A DNA stretch of 64,000 nt from NCBI RefSeq assembly GCF_006539525.1, contig NZ_BJNE01000004.1, positions 124,001-188,000 of the forward strand, read 5' to 3'. Positions 63,473 through 64,000 of this stretch are shown in pieces. Each line of letters starts with the position of its first letter. Within the stretch, counting starts at the first letter, position 1. Origin of the DNA: Glutamicibacter nicotianae. Its GTDB lineage: Bacteria; Actinomycetota; Actinomycetes; Actinomycetales; Micrococcaceae. The notes beneath the pieces were generated by a model. That model made no database searches. It had not been told where the DNA came from and worked only from the letters and a program-made list of their open reading frames with translations. A program made the position numbers and the translations under genes.

Positions 63473-64000
63473 ATGACAGATTCTGAACCGGTTACTGCAC
63501 AAGAGCTTCGGATACCATTACCCCTTTGGACGGTTCTGATTCGCATTGCCTCCATGATCGGAGTCCTGGTAGCTGCGTTGCTGCTCGCGGTGGCCCTGGC
63601 CAACTCATCCGACCCGACCTCATATGGGAGCCTGCGGACCCGTATCCTCAGTGGACTTGTCATTTCTGGCCTCATTATCGCTATGCTCCTGGCCCTCATT
63701 CGTTGTTCAGGGCACCGCGGACTCGACGTTGCCGGTTTCACGACAGCCGTCAGGGACTTGCGAGCGTTCTGCCTGGGCTTCATTGCGTGGTCTGTGCCCG
63801 CGGCCGCGACATTCTTTGTTCTCGCGCTACTCGGCAGCCCATTGCAGGTCGCAGCGCCCTCCGCCGAATTCTGGCTTGTGCTTCTCCTGCTCTTCTTCGC
63901 GGTGCTCTTATCTGAGGCGATCCCCGAGGAACTTGTGTTTCGCGGGTACGTGTCCGCGGTTCTTGCTGAGCGGTTGTCCTCGTGGTGGGTCATCGGAGTG
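63473..64000 (+). CDS. CPBP-family intramembrane metalloprotease, C-terminus missing
   Basis: 176 residues visible and the frame is open at the window end. Four to five membrane helices (TVLIRIASMIGVLVAALLLA, GLVISGLIIAMLLALIRC, FCLGFIAWSVPAAATFFVLA, FWLVLLLLFFAVLLSEAI) followed by the first catalytic motif EExxxR, with Glu152-Glu153 and Arg157 in PEELVFRGYV. The downstream FxxxH and HxxxN/D motifs must lie beyond 64000. CPBP (Abi/CAAX-like) proteins process prenylated or peptide substrates in the membrane. Start ATG 63473 is the first good one after a 185-base gap; its RBS is weak. Confidence 0.85.
   Translation, partial: MTDSEPVTAQELRIPLPLWTVLIRIASMIGVLVAALLLAVALANSSDPTSYGSLRTRILSGLVISGLIIAMLLALIRCSGHRGLDVAGFTTAVRDLRAFCLGFIAWSVPAAATFFVLALLGSPLQVAAPSAEFWLVLLLLFFAVLLSEAIPEELVFRGYVSAVLAERLSSWWVIGV

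Overview
The window is a high-GC actinobacterial chromosome segment. Gene content fits the Micrococcaceae (Arthrobacter/Glutamicibacter type): purS-purQ-purL, a furA-katG pair, SAM-I riboswitch leaders, a sortase-E-type LAxTG surface protein, NIL-domain MetN, and a fructose operon carrying ptsI and ptsH. That placement is inference; no 16S gene is present. No tRNA, rRNA, CRISPR array, transposase or phage gene was seen. Coding density is normal, and the largest gene-free stretch is 48946-49607.

Layout. 1-9000: ferrochelatase (cut by the window edge), an SRPBCC/epimerase fusion, a DinB protein, a conserved hypothetical, an SSI-like lipoprotein, a CPA1 Na+/H+ antiporter, RlmC, an ankyrin lipoprotein and YchJ. 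9156-12471: tightly coupled purSQL. 12537-16472: a lipoprotein, a luciferase-like oxidoreductase with an F420-reductase-like partner, and an RclA-like flavoprotein. 16673-23109: YjdM, a siderophore-interacting reductase, a siderophore-binding lipoprotein, a secreted HNH nuclease and a wall-anchored 5'-nucleotidase.

23175-44960 plus 54331-56405 form a sulfur-acquisition region, the most striking part of the window. Five SAM-I (S-box) riboswitches precede five transcription units: (A) an oligopeptide-type ABC importer with DszC/SfnB-like and NtaA/DmoA-like monooxygenases; (B) metNIQ; (C) a second SfnB-like + NtaA/DmoA-like pair; (D) ssuBAC sulfonate import, divergent from C; (E) metY plus a CoA-binding protein. 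Gamma-glutamyltransferase lies between B and C. Together they would import methionine, sulfonates and other organosulfur compounds, release the sulfur oxidatively and fix sulfide into homocysteine, all repressed by SAM.

45022-53542: acetyl-CoA synthetase, a BCCT transporter, furA-katG with an apparently leaderless furA promoter under a Fur-like palindrome, and a sigma factor-ogt operon. 53657-54217: a histidine phosphatase. 56719-62494: a complete fructose PTS operon (DeoR regulator, FruK, EIIABC, EI, HPr). 62700-64000: a DinB protein and a CPBP protease cut by the window end.
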